Source of the DNA: JAHEGP01 sp963792875
GTDB lineage: Bacteria; Pseudomonadota; Gammaproteobacteria; Pseudomonadales; JAHEGP01
Length of the DNA stretch: 64,000 bases
Direction of reading: 5' to 3'
Assembly (NCBI GenBank): GCA_963792875.1
Contig: CAWBXV010000005.1
Coordinates: 1-64,000, forward strand
The notes under the pieces were generated by a model, which worked only from the letters and a program-made list of their open reading frames with translations, was not told the origin of the DNA and did no database searches. The translations under genes were made by a program, and so were the position numbers. This document shows, one piece after another, positions 19,941-28,774 of the stretch (positions are counted from its first letter, which is position 1; every line of letters begins with the position of its first letter).

Positions 19941-19989
19941 GGTCGGCTTTCTCCTTGGTTGACACGATGAACAACTTGTGGTGATGAGA

Positions 19990-20017
19990 ATATGTGGATG
20001 ATCTGCCGGCTTTCAAG
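19990..20017 (-). promoter_or_regulatory. Sigma-32-like heat-shock promoter of hsp20
   Basis: Read on the minus strand, CTTGAAA (20011-20017) is followed after 13 bases by CCACATAT (19990-19997). This is close to the RpoH consensus CTTGAAA-N11-16-CCCATNT. The expected transcript start lies about 40 bases before the ATG at 19940. Confidence 0.6.
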
Positions 20018-20148
20018 AGCCCCAGGCGCTATCAGTGCGCGGCGGCGTCGGCAATCGTCGTGGAATTTGATCCAGAACAAGATTTTGAGCGCGACCGCAA
20101 ACGCGGCTATAGTGAGGCTTCGATCGCGTCAGCGCAGGGGGAGTGGAC

Positions 20149-20358
20149 ATGCCTGAAGTAAGACGGAGGGTTGAGCCCTACGAAGTGAGCTATGTCTGCG
20201 ATGCCTGCGGGCATGGCATGATGGAGCTGGACAGGGACAGCAGCGGCGAGAGCGAAAGCGGTCTCTACCCCCACATCTGCATGATCTGCGGCCACCGCCA
20301 GAATCTCAAGGGCGGCGTCTATCCGCGCATCATGTATCTCGGCGAGGATGATGTCTAG
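20149..20358 (+). CDS. Small zinc-ribbon protein, function unknown
   Basis: The 69-residue product starts at ATG 20149, seven bases after CAGGGGG (GTG 20143 is an alternative). Two CxxC pairs, CDAC (about residue 15) and CMIC (about residue 46), with HxC and GH residues beside them, should bind one zinc ion. No other domain is seen. Proteins this short with one ribbon often bind nucleic acid or a protein partner; nothing here decides which. Confidence 0.75.
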   Translation: MPEVRRRVEPYEVSYVCDACGHGMMELDRDSSGESESGLYPHICMICGHRQNLKGGVYPRIMYLGEDDV

Positions 20359-20557
20359 CCGATCGGCCTGGCCCGGCCCGGCCTGGCCGGGTCTGCCGCC
20401 GCAAGGCGGGGCTGGCGCTGCCACCTTGTACACCGTGTATAATCCCGGCGTCGCGGCGGTGAGGGCGGGCTATCGCCTGTCCTTGCCGCTCTCACGGCAG
20501 CGTTGAGCTGCAACGCAGCGAATCCCTGCCGCTTATGGAACCGCAGCAAAGGCACCC

Positions 20558-21979
20558 ATGAAATTTGTGAAGCCACAACCGCTCACCCCCGCCCAGGAGC
20601 GCAGACTGAGCGACTTTCTGGAGTCGGCGGCTGTGCCCGCCGGCACCCTCAACCTCAATCAGCTCAGGGGCTACCTGTTCTGCATCGGTACCACACCGGC
20701 GCCGCTGCAGCCCAGCTTCTGGCTGCCGCCCATCTTCAACTGCGAGGGCGAGCTGCCGGAGCTTTCGTCCGCGGCCGCCTCCCGCCAGATCGAAGCGATC
20801 CTGCAGCTGTACAACCAGATCATGGACGAGATCCTGCAGGGCACGCCAGCGCTGCCGGCCGGCTGCGCGCTGGATGAGGTTATCAGCCGCAACTTCCAGC
20901 CCGGCAGCGTCCTGCACGACTGGAGCTGGGGTTTCGATTTCGGTCTGGGGCGGACCGTCGCCTACTGGGACGAACTGCCGCTGGCGGCGTCGGACCTGGA
21001 TGAGTTGGGGGCCTGCTGGACGGCGCTGAGCGTGTTCGCCGATGAGGAAGACGCCCACATCACCAAGCCGGACACCCCGGGCACGCCCACTTTCGAGCAG
21101 GCCATGACCATCATCGGCGAGCAGTTGCCGCAGATCATCGTGGACTATGCCCAGACCGCCCGCGCTGTGTACGAGGCGGTCTATCTTGCCGGCGGGCGCG
21201 AGCCGGGTGCGCAGGCCGGGGCCGGCGCCGCGCCCTCCCGCTTCCAGGATGACGCCGGCAGCACGTCCGCCGACGCCTTGCTGCAGGCTGCCTGGGACTC
21301 CCGGGACCTGGACGAGGCGGTCGACCTGGCCCGGCAGGCGCTTGCCCTGGAGCCGGACAACGTCGATGCGCTGCTGTTTCTGTCCCGGTGGGATGCGTAC
21401 AGCCCCGCAGAGCGGCTCGACTACCTGCGGGAGGCCGTCGGGGCCGGTGCCAGCCAACTGGGCCCGGAGTATTTTGAGGAGCACGTCGGGCACTTCTGGG
21501 GTCTGCTGGAGACCCGGCCCTATATGCGCGCGCAGGCCGAGCTGGCTGCCGCCTACCGGGACAACCAGCAGCCCGCCATCGCCATCGAGCTGCTGCAGGA
21601 GTTGCTGCGGCTGAACCCCAACGACAACCAGGGCAACCGCTATCTGCTGGCGACCCTGTATCTCGAGCAGCGGCAGTACCCCGAGGCCAGGGCGCTGCTG
21701 GACCAATACCCCGACGACGACAGCGCCTTCGTGCGGTTCAGCCGCCTGCTGCTGGATTATGCCGAGGAGGGCGACACGCCCGGGACCAGGCAGCAGCGCC
21801 GCGAGGCCAAGAGCTACAACAAGCACGTCGCGCCGTATCTGAGCGCGCGCAGAAAGCTGCCCAAAACCCTGCCCGACCGCTACTGCCCGGGCGACAAGGA
21901 CGAAGCCATCCTGTACGCGGCGGAGAACCGGGCGCTCTGGCGCCAGGTGAAGGGCGCCATCGCCTGGCTGATGAAATAG
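20558..21979 (+). CDS. UPF0149/YecA-family protein with TPR-like C-terminal half
   Basis: This 473-residue protein has two parts. Residues 1-215 resemble UPF0149 (YecA/YgfB): LTPAQERRLSDFLES, LNLNQLRGYLFCIG, and a helical SWGFDFGLGRTVAYWDEL segment. Residues 235-473 look like tetratricopeptide-type helical repeats (LDEAVDLARQALALEPDNVDALLFLS, AIAIELLQELLRLNPNDNQGNRYLLATLYLEQ). There is no signal peptide, so it is cytoplasmic. Its role is unknown; the repeats suggest protein binding. A candidate TATAAT lies at 20438-20443. A repeat cluster follows its stop codon. Confidence 0.8.
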   Translation: MKFVKPQPLTPAQERRLSDFLESAAVPAGTLNLNQLRGYLFCIGTTPAPLQPSFWLPPIFNCEGELPELSSAAASRQIEAILQLYNQIMDEILQGTPALPAGCALDEVISRNFQPGSVLHDWSWGFDFGLGRTVAYWDELPLAASDLDELGACWTALSVFADEEDAHITKPDTPGTPTFEQAMTIIGEQLPQIIVDYAQTARAVYEAVYLAGGREPGAQAGAGAAPSRFQDDAGSTSADALLQAAWDSRDLDEAVDLARQALALEPDNVDALLFLSRWDAYSPAERLDYLREAVGAGASQLGPEYFEEHVGHFWGLLETRPYMRAQAELAAAYRDNQQPAIAIELLQELLRLNPNDNQGNRYLLATLYLEQRQYPEARALLDQYPDDDSAFVRFSRLLLDYAEEGDTPGTRQQRREAKSYNKHVAPYLSARRKLPKTLPDRYCPGDKDEAILYAAENRALWRQVKGAIAWLMK

Positions 21980-22004
21980 CGCCGGCCGGGGTCACAGGAT
22001 CAGG

Positions 22005-22156
22005 AGTCAAAGGGGACAGATCTATTTGAGTCAAAGGGGACAGATCTATTTGCGTCATTGCGGCATTGCCCTTGGTCAAATAAATCTGTCCCCTTTAATA
22101 GTCCCCTTTAATAGCCCTTGGATCTTACCCGTGTACAAAGGGGACAGATTTATTCA
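22005..22156. repeat. Repeat cluster A (AAAGGGGACAGATNTATTT units, both orientations)
   Basis: Three direct units (22007, 22032, 22136) and two inverted ones (22080-22113) lie between the UPF0149 gene and the leftward patatin gene. Facing copies can pair into a long hairpin, so the cluster may end transcription from both sides. The same word occurs in clusters B, C and D. Confidence 0.85.
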
Positions 22157-23392
22157 GATTAACGACTCAAACTCCCCTGTCCCTTGATTGTTCAGGCGCT
22201 GATCCAGATGCTCGCTCATGGCGACCACTGCCGCCGCGATCAGTGCGTCCCGGCGCTGGGGTGACATGTCGAATTCCAGTGTCTCGTAGCCGCCGACGGG
22301 CAGGTGGCACACGACATCCTGCAGGGCGGCGATGGCGAAGTTGTCGTTGCCTTCCATCAGGGTATTGGTGAGGTGGGCGGTGAAGGTGAACAGATTGGTC
22401 ACCCGGATGTCACCGATCGCGTCTTCACGTATGTCGTTGAGCTTCTTCAGAACCCCTCGGGCGCCGGAGTACTTGCCGGCTTCCGGCACGCGCAGGGTGC
22501 TGTCCAGCATCATGCCGATGGTCGGGGCGCTGCCTGGGTCGGTGTCGCCCATGACCGAGCGCACGATGTCGCTGGAGGATGTGGTCAGGCGCACGGGAAA
22601 GTTCGACAGCACGCCGCCGTCGATGATGCGGTGGCCGGTGATGTCCTCGTTCCGGTAGTGGCCCCAGGATTCGTGCCAGACCACCGGGGTCCAGATGTAG
22701 GGAATGTTCATCGACATGCGCACTGCGCGGATCACCGGCAGCAGCGGCGCGGTGCGGTGGTTGAGCACCAGCATTTTCCTGCTGATCAGGTCGGTGGCTA
22801 CCAGCGAGATGTCCCTGCCGGTCAATTGGAAGAAGTGCTGAAGGGTCGCTTGGCCGAAGCGCGGGTCCTTGTCCGCGAGCTTTTCTTCAAGCCATTGCTC
22901 GAAGTTTCTCGCCGAGAAGATGCCGCCCTGTTCGACCATGGAGATCGCCGACAGCACGTATTCGCGGTTATTTTCATCGACATTGCGCAGGGTGCGCTGC
23001 AGTAGTTTGGCGCCGGCTCGCCGGGAGACGGTTCTGATGGTTAACCCCGCCGCGGTGAGGGCGGGAATCTTCAGTGTGCCGAGCCACTGCCCGAATTTGC
23101 CGATCAACTGGAACAGAATGGCCTTTTCCAGGGTGGCGTCGATAAATTCATCCAGGGTGGGCGGCGCCAGAAAAGTGGAGAACACCGTCTTGCCGTCCTC
23201 GCCCGTCTCGCTGAGCGCGTCGTACATGCTCTTGGCATCGTAACCGGCTGCCAGCAGCGCGGCGGTGATGGCGCCGGCGGATGTCCCCACCAGGCGGCGG
23301 GGCGCGCAGCCCCTGCGCTCAAATTCCTGCATCGCTCCCACAAATGCCATGCCTTTGGCGCCACCGCCCTTGAAAACCAGGTCAAATTGCAT
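22154..23392 (-). CDS. Patatin-like phospholipase (first copy)
   Basis: This 412-residue protein carries the patatin set. It has the oxyanion loop GGGAKG (residues 9-14), the nucleophile elbow GTSAG (36-40, Ser38) and the catalytic Asp in DGG (258-260). Patatins release fatty acids from lipids with a Ser-Asp dyad. No signal peptide is present, so it acts in the cytoplasm or is exported by another route. A DUF3336-like membrane-binding part is absent. Repeat clusters A and B lie immediately beyond its two ends. A second, different patatin is at 26289-27443. Confidence 0.93.
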   Translation of the reverse strand: MQFDLVFKGGGAKGMAFVGAMQEFERRGCAPRRLVGTSAGAITAALLAAGYDAKSMYDALSETGEDGKTVFSTFLAPPTLDEFIDATLEKAILFQLIGKFGQWLGTLKIPALTAAGLTIRTVSRRAGAKLLQRTLRNVDENNREYVLSAISMVEQGGIFSARNFEQWLEEKLADKDPRFGQATLQHFFQLTGRDISLVATDLISRKMLVLNHRTAPLLPVIRAVRMSMNIPYIWTPVVWHESWGHYRNEDITGHRIIDGGVLSNFPVRLTTSSSDIVRSVMGDTDPGSAPTIGMMLDSTLRVPEAGKYSGARGVLKKLNDIREDAIGDIRVTNLFTFTAHLTNTLMEGNDNFAIAALQDVVCHLPVGGYETLEFDMSPQRRDALIAAAVVAMSEHLDQRLNNQGTGEFESLI

Positions 23393-23473
23393 ATCGACTC
23401 CGAGCGTGGAGGTATCCCGATCCAGACGCGTCGCGCCCAGTGTAGCGCGTTCCAGCCCGGGGCCTGCAGTACT

Positions 23474-23590
23474 AAAAGGGGACAGATTTATTTACGTCGG
23501 GTATTCCCACCGCGCAAAATAAATCCGTCCCCTTTGATGGTCCCCTTTGATGTAAATAAATTGTCCCCTTTAAACGTGTCCCCTTTAAAC
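23474..23590. repeat. Repeat cluster B
   Basis: One forward unit (23476-23493) faces four inverted TCCCCTTT units (23526-23586), some truncated to GTCCCCTTT(A/G). The cluster lies upstream of the leftward patatin gene and about 110 bases before the rightward lipoprotein gene, so it sits in a divergent promoter region. Confidence 0.85.
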
Positions 23591-23708
23591 GCGTACCTTG
23601 ACGGGGCTTTCGTTGATCTGTCGCAATGCGCCAGGCGCGCGATACATGCGACGCTTTACCGGTAGCTTGGTTGGCAGGCAGCACTTCTTGATATAGAGAG
23701 GCAAAGGC

Positions 23709-24785
23709 ATGCATACGATCGCGATGAGAATCACGGGCTGTGTGGCGTTGATGGTGATGGGCGGTTGCGGAGGCGGTGGCGGCGGGGATGACGACGCCCC
23801 ACCCCCGGCGGAGCCCGTGGTCATCGATCAAAGCAACGCGATGGAGGTGACGGCTTCGGTGCTGGGTCCGGTCACCTTGATCCGGGAGTTGGGGGCGGGC
23901 GGCGGCATCCTACCTGTGGGGCTGAACGACAGCGCGGTGTCGACGATCAGTGGCGCGGTGTATGGCAAGCTCCGTGAACTGATCAAGCCGCCCCGGTATT
24001 TTCAGGCAGTGGCGGCGGGCGGTCAGGGGGTCCAGGTTGCTGCCCTGGAGTTTGGTCCGTTCACTGAGGATTGTTCGGTGTCGGGCACCCTGACACTCTC
24101 TGCCAGCTTTGCGGATGACTCGCTGCAGTATCTCAACGTCGGTGATACGGTCGCTGCGGAATTCGATCGCTGCGATGAGGGCGACGGCATGCTGCTCGAT
24201 GGCGGTCTGCGCATCGAAGTACTGACGCGGGTCGCTTTTGACTTCCAGCCCCCGTATACATTCGGCTCCGAGTTCACTTTCTCCAATCTGTCGATCACCG
24301 AAGGGGGCGAGACCGCCGCGGTGTCCGGCGGCCTGATGGTGCAGGAAGCGACCCGGGATGGCGTGGTGTTCGAGACCGAACTCAGCGGCGAGCAGCTGTC
24401 GGTCGCGGTCAATGGCGATACTGAGCTGCTGCGGAACTTCGAGATGCTCGGGCGCTATGATGACAGCGATGGCAGCTACAGCCTGGAGGTCCGCTGCCCG
24501 GGAGAACGCTGCGCCCGGCTCGAGAGCAGCGGCCTCAATGGTTTCGTCGATTTTGGCAGCATCGAGCCCTTCGTGGGCGTGGGCGACGATGCGCCCTTCT
24601 CTGGCATCCTCTCGATCGTCGGAGGCGTAGCGGCGGGTGGTCTCGGGCCCTCGGCGCTGGCCGCCGAGGCGCTGAATGCCAACTGCGTCGAGCTGCGCCT
24701 GGATGAGAACGGCGACAGCGCGATCGACTGGACGCAGCGCACCACCTGGGCATCCCTGCTGGCGGGGGTCGCGGACCCCTGCTAG
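23709..24785 (+). CDS. Lipoprotein of unknown function
   Basis: The ATG at 23709 follows AGAGGCAAAGGC. The 358-residue product has a lipoprotein signal ending VMGGC (Cys at residue 20), then six glycines and an acidic/Pro linker. The rest (residues 40-358) is rich in beta strands, with four to six cysteines (for example EDCSVSG, DRCDEG, EVRCPGERC, NANCVEL) that could form disulphides. No known domain was recognised. It should be an outer-membrane lipoprotein. It lies between two repeat clusters and is followed by another lipoprotein gene in the same direction. Confidence 0.7.
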   Translation: MHTIAMRITGCVALMVMGGCGGGGGGDDDAPPPAEPVVIDQSNAMEVTASVLGPVTLIRELGAGGGILPVGLNDSAVSTISGAVYGKLRELIKPPRYFQAVAAGGQGVQVAALEFGPFTEDCSVSGTLTLSASFADDSLQYLNVGDTVAAEFDRCDEGDGMLLDGGLRIEVLTRVAFDFQPPYTFGSEFTFSNLSITEGGETAAVSGGLMVQEATRDGVVFETELSGEQLSVAVNGDTELLRNFEMLGRYDDSDGSYSLEVRCPGERCARLESSGLNGFVDFGSIEPFVGVGDDAPFSGILSIVGGVAAGGLGPSALAAEALNANCVELRLDENGDSAIDWTQRTTWASLLAGVADPC

Positions 24786-24788
24786 GCG

Positions 24789-24808
24789 CTGCCCGTCACG
24801 GCGGGCAG
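24789..24808 (+). terminator. Possible hairpin after the lipoprotein gene
   Basis: CTGCCCG and CGGGCAG form a 7-bp stem just after the stop codon. No T-run follows, so it is only a weak terminator candidate; repeat cluster C begins 20 bases later and may serve the same purpose. Confidence 0.35.
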
Positions 24809-24827
24809 GGTACTGCTCTATTCGCCT

Positions 24828-24930
24828 TCAAAGGGGACAGATTTATTTACGCTAAATAAATCTGTCCCCTTTGATGCCCTAAATAAATCTGTCCCCTTTG
24901 ATGGTCCCCTTTGATGTGTCCCCTTTGATG
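24828..24930. repeat. Repeat cluster C
   Basis: A forward unit (24829-24849) and an inverted unit (24854-24872) make a near-perfect palindrome joined by a short ACGC loop. Three or four more inverted units (24880-24930) follow, two of them truncated to TCCCCTTTGATG. Confidence 0.88.
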
Positions 24931-25097
24931 GGCGAACCGGCTCGCAGATTGGAGGGCCCGCACGCTGCGGCGGTGGTGGGCATTCTATACTGCTGAGAGC
25001 TTTGCGGACCTTGCGGCCGCGATAGCGTGCGTCAACGGCAGCGCGCCCGGCGGTGGCTGCCGTCCAGCCATGCATATTTTTTTCAAGGAGTACCGTT

Positions 25098-26135
25098 ATG
25101 TCGAATTCCATGAGCCTCGTGCGCGGGGCCGGAGTCATGCTGGCGGCCGCCGCGCTCAGTGCCTGCGGCGGCGGTGGTGGGTCGGGCGGTGACAGCCCCT
25201 CGACGGGCACGGTGAGCTTCGGCATCTCGGATGCGCCGGTGCCCGAGCTCAGCTCGGTCACCATCACGGTGGACAAGATCACCGTCAACCGCCCCGGTGA
25301 AGACATCGTCATCGACCGCTTCACCAGCGCCGCGCTGGGCCTGGAGGACGCCGACACCTTCACCATCGACCTGCTGTCGGTACAGGGGATGGACTCCAAG
25401 ATCGTCGCGGACTTCGTCGAGCTGCCGGCGGGCGACTACCAGAACCTGCGCCTCGCCATCCTGGAGGGCGACATCAACCTGTCCTGGGTCGACGAGGCCG
25501 GGACGGGCCAGCGCAAGGTCATCAAGGTTCCCAGCGGCGAGCTGAAACTCGGCGGCTTCAATGTCGCGGCGGGGGGCGTACAGGTGATCATGATCGAGTT
25601 CGGCCTGCGCGAAGCGCTCACCTATAACCCGGGGCCCGACCGCTATATTCTCAAGCCCCGGGGCGTGCGCGTGGTGGACGTGGCGGCCGCCGTCGCGATA
25701 GGCGGTGACGCCGCCCTTGACGCCTTCGCGCTGAACCCGTCATGCAGCGCCGCAGCGCCTGCGGTCGACCCTCCGGTCTATGTCGTCTATGCCTACCAGG
25801 GGCACGGCCTGGACGACGCTGACCTGGCGGACTCCTTCGACCCCGCAGTGGCGGGGTCGGTGCCTGCGGGCAAGGTGGCCCCCTACGCCTCGGCGGCAGT
25901 CAGCGATGACGGCGACGGCACCTACAGCTACCTGCTGCCCTATCTGCCGGCGGGTGACTATACGCTGGCCTTTTCCTGCGCTGCCGCGGGGGATGACCCC
26001 GAGGCTTTCGACGATCTCAGCGTACCCCTGCCGGCCCTGCAGCGCACCGAGCTGGCGGCGGGTGCCGGCGAGCGCTGGCGCTGCGATTTTGCGGATGGCA
26101 TAGCGCCCGCGTGCGCGCCTGCGCCGGTCGAGTAG
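25098..26135 (+). CDS. DUF4382-domain lipoprotein
   Basis: The ATG at 25098 follows CAAGGAG. The 345-residue product has a lipoprotein signal with ALSAC (Cys at about residue 22) and a Gly-rich tether. The N-terminal half matches DUF4382: GTVSFGISDAPVPELSSVTITVDKI, FTIDLLSVQG, LPAGDYQNLRLAI. The second half has Ser/Ala/Cys-containing strands and a carboxypeptidase-regulatory-like YLPAGDYTLAFSC segment. DUF4382 lipoproteins are common in marine bacteria and their role is unknown. A GC hairpin (26148-26169) follows the stop. Confidence 0.85.
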   Translation: MSNSMSLVRGAGVMLAAAALSACGGGGGSGGDSPSTGTVSFGISDAPVPELSSVTITVDKITVNRPGEDIVIDRFTSAALGLEDADTFTIDLLSVQGMDSKIVADFVELPAGDYQNLRLAILEGDINLSWVDEAGTGQRKVIKVPSGELKLGGFNVAAGGVQVIMIEFGLREALTYNPGPDRYILKPRGVRVVDVAAAVAIGGDAALDAFALNPSCSAAAPAVDPPVYVVYAYQGHGLDDADLADSFDPAVAGSVPAGKVAPYASAAVSDDGDGTYSYLLPYLPAGDYTLAFSCAAAGDDPEAFDDLSVPLPALQRTELAAGAGERWRCDFADGIAPACAPAPVE

Positions 26136-26288
26136 CTGCCCGATCCAGCCCGGCTGCCACTGGCCGGGCCGCCTCGCGTCGGCAAGGGTCTCCCCGGGCC
26201 GGTCACCGCGTTTGAGCAGGCCCGGCCAGCGGCGTTCCTGCAGGGCGCACCCCGCATGTGGCCCCCCGCCTGGCCGCAGCGCCGCGGC

Positions 26289-27443
26289 TTACAGCCCGAA
26301 GAACTGCCGGATCATGTCTTCGTGCTCCAGCCCGTCCGCATAGCCGTGCTGGATGAGTTCGCGGCAGAACGACCCCTCAAACAGCAGGTAGCTGGCCATA
26401 CTGCCGCCCCCGCCGCGCTGGGTGGCGCCGGTGACGCGCAGCACCGCCCGCATGGAGCGGGGCAGATCAGTCACGTGCTTCTCGGCGATCTGGTCGAAGG
26501 CGATGGAGGGCTCGATGCGCAGCAGGTCGATCTTCTTCAGGTCCGAGGTGGGGGCCCTGGGGCTTTCGTTCTGCAGGATGCCGACCAGTTCATTGATGCG
26601 GGTCAGGTTGTCGAGGTCCGCGTCCATGGCGTCGAGGAAGGCGCTGTTGAACACGTGGCCCACCATTTTCGCCAGCGAGGGCGAGTGCTCCGCCGCCGGC
26701 GGCGTCTTGGCGGCTTTGTCGGCGCCGCTGACCCCGATCACCATGACCCGCTCCGCGCCCATGTGCAGGGCCGCGCTGACCGGTGAGATCTGTCGCAGCG
26801 CGCCGTCGCCATAGTATTCCAGGCCCACTTTCTGCGCCGGGAAAATGGTGGGCAGCGCCGAGGAGGCCAGCAGGTGGTCGACGCAGATCACTGCGGGCAC
26901 GCCGACCTTGTGGGCCCGGCACCAGCGCGCCACGTGCTCGTTGGCCTGGAAGAACGTCACGGATTCGCCGGTGGAGTAGGCCGAGGCGGTGATGCCCACG
27001 GCCTCCAGAAAGCCCTTGTCGATGCGCGACTGGATGTTGCGCAGCTTGATGGACTCCGCCAGCAGCTGCCGCAGTGGCGTATTGTCGAGCAGCGCCAGGG
27101 GCTTGTTGCGGCCGATGCCGTCGTTGAGCAGCGACAGCAGCAGGCGCAGCACGCTCTGCAGCAGGTGCAGGGCGTCGGCGTTGTAGACCTGGTTGACGTG
27201 GAGGTCCGACCAGATGCGCTCGACCTTCTTGATCGACAGGCGGAAATTGTTGGCGGCGGCGGCAATGGCGACCGCGTTGAGGGCGCCGGCGGAGGTGCCG
27301 GTGATGATGGAGAAGGGGTTCTGGCTGTACATGGGAAACATATCGGCGACGGCCTTGAGCACGCCTACCTGATAGGCGCCCCTGGCCCCGCCCCCGCTGA
27401 GCACGAGCCCGGTTTTCCCTGCTGCATTCCAGTCGATCTTCAC
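26289..27443 (-). CDS. Patatin-like phospholipase (second copy, RssA/NTE type)
   Basis: This 384-residue protein has GLVLSGGGARGAYQVG (residues 12-27), GTSAG (49-53, Ser51) and the catalytic Asp in GDGA (213-215). It differs from the first patatin in the GGGARG loop and DGA motif, so it is a separate subfamily rather than a tandem copy. The C-terminus YADGLEHEDMIRQFF is typical of bacterial patatins with a DUF3336-like tail. There is no signal peptide. It probably hydrolyses lysophospholipids or similar esters. It is divergent from arsM, with a 14-bp tandem repeat in between. Confidence 0.92.
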   Translation of the reverse strand: MKIDWNAAGKTGLVLSGGGARGAYQVGVLKAVADMFPMYSQNPFSIITGTSAGALNAVAIAAAANNFRLSIKKVERIWSDLHVNQVYNADALHLLQSVLRLLLSLLNDGIGRNKPLALLDNTPLRQLLAESIKLRNIQSRIDKGFLEAVGITASAYSTGESVTFFQANEHVARWCRAHKVGVPAVICVDHLLASSALPTIFPAQKVGLEYYGDGALRQISPVSAALHMGAERVMVIGVSGADKAAKTPPAAEHSPSLAKMVGHVFNSAFLDAMDADLDNLTRINELVGILQNESPRAPTSDLKKIDLLRIEPSIAFDQIAEKHVTDLPRSMRAVLRVTGATQRGGGGSMASYLLFEGSFCRELIQHGYADGLEHEDMIRQFFGL

Positions 27444-27538
27444 GCTATCGTGCTCGCCCGCCGCAGTTGTTCTTATGGCCTGTCCTGCGGCGCTTTCACT
27501 ATGCCACGTCCGGTCAGTTTAGACCACCGGGGGAGATC

Positions 27539-27602
27539 CCCTGAGGGGGAGTCCCTGAGGGGGAGTCCCTGAGGGAGAGTCCCTGAGGGAGAGTCCCGGA
27601 GG
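27539..27602. repeat. Four copies of a 14-bp tandem repeat
   Basis: CCCTGAGGGGGAGT is repeated four times (27539-27594), with one base changed in the last two units, followed by a partial unit. Each unit contains the small inverted repeat CCC-TGA-GGG. The tract lies between the divergent patatin and arsM genes. Confidence 0.85.
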
Positions 27603-27694
27603 CTGTGCGGCCCGGCGCGATTTGCTACACTGCGGCGTCGGTCCAGCGTGCGCTGGGGAAGGGGTCAAGGCTGAGAACGAGAAGCGGAGCGATC

Positions 27695-28747
27695 ATGCGG
27701 GATGCGGTAAAAGACTATTACGGGCAGACGCTCACCGGCAGCGGCGACCTGCAGACCAACGCCTGCTGCACCGATGCGGCCATGCCGCTGCATCTGAAGC
27801 GGGTGCTGGCCAAGGTGCACGACGACGTGCTCGCCCGCTACTTCGGCTGCGGACTGATCGTGCCGGAGCAGATCGAGGGGCTGCGCATCCTGGACCTCGG
27901 TTGCGGCTCCGGCCGGGACGTCTATGCGCTGGCCGGCCTGGTGGGGCCGCAGGGCTTCGTCACCGGGGTGGACATGACGCCGGAGCAACTGGACGTGGCC
28001 CGCGCCTACCAGGATTACCACGCCCAGTCCTTTGGCTATGCTGCGCCCAACACGCAGTTTCTGCAGGGCTACCTCGAGAACCTGGACCAGCTGGGGCTGG
28101 AGGACGGCAGCGTCGACCTGATCGTGTCCAATTGCGTCGTCAACCTCTGTCAGGACAAGCAGGCGGTGCTCGAGCAGGCCTGGCGCCTGCTGCGGCCGGG
28201 CGGCGAGATGTACTTCTCGGACGTCTACAGCGACCGCCGCATCCCCGCGGAGCTGGCGGCCGATCCGCTGCTGTACGGCGAGTGCCTGAGCGGCGCCCTC
28301 TACTGGAACGACTTTCTCAGCACCGCGCGCCGCGCCGGCTTTGTCGATCCGCGCCTGGTGGAGGACCGGCCGCTCACCATCGAGAACCCGGAGATCGAGG
28401 CGCGCCTGGGCAATCTGCGCTTTTTCTCCGCCACCTACCGGTTGTTCAAACTGGCGGACCTGGAGCCGTCCTGCGAGGATTATGGCCAGGCCGTGGTCTA
28501 TCGGGGGACCATCGCCCACCACCCCGACGCCTTCGTGCTCGACAAGCACCACTTCATGGAGACCGGCCGGGTGTTCCCGGTGTGCGGCAATACCTGGCGC
28601 ATGCTGCGCGAGACCCGCTTCGCCGGCCACTTCGATTTTATCGGGTCGGGGGATCGCCACTTCGGCATCTTCGAGGGCTGCGGCGCACAGCTGCCCTTCG
28701 ACGGCGCCGCCGCCGATGGCGTGCAGACCGACGGCGGCTGCTGCTGA
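27695..28747 (+). CDS. arsM: Arsenite S-adenosylmethionine methyltransferase
   Basis: This 350-residue enzyme methylates As(III) using S-adenosylmethionine. The SAM-binding motif ILDLGCGSGRD is at residues 65-75. The cysteines expected to bind arsenic are in NACCT (24-25), SNCVVNL (Cys147) and YGECLSG (Cys197). The C-terminal domain has VFPVCGNTW and ends in a Cys-Cys pair, as in the long ArsM form. I took ATG 27695; upstream open frame lacks the family. It is followed after 27 bases by an Atm1-type exporter. No ArsR operator or arsR gene is visible nearby. Confidence 0.92.
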   Translation: MRDAVKDYYGQTLTGSGDLQTNACCTDAAMPLHLKRVLAKVHDDVLARYFGCGLIVPEQIEGLRILDLGCGSGRDVYALAGLVGPQGFVTGVDMTPEQLDVARAYQDYHAQSFGYAAPNTQFLQGYLENLDQLGLEDGSVDLIVSNCVVNLCQDKQAVLEQAWRLLRPGGEMYFSDVYSDRRIPAELAADPLLYGECLSGALYWNDFLSTARRAGFVDPRLVEDRPLTIENPEIEARLGNLRFFSATYRLFKLADLEPSCEDYGQAVVYRGTIAHHPDAFVLDKHHFMETGRVFPVCGNTWRMLRETRFAGHFDFIGSGDRHFGIFEGCGAQLPFDGAAADGVQTDGGCC

Positions 28748-28774
28748 TGGTCGCCGGCCGCGGTTGACGCCGCC

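Noticed and set aside
22005..24930. CRISPR array
   Set aside because: The units are in both orientations, irregularly spaced and palindromic; there are no unique spacers of equal length and no cas genes.
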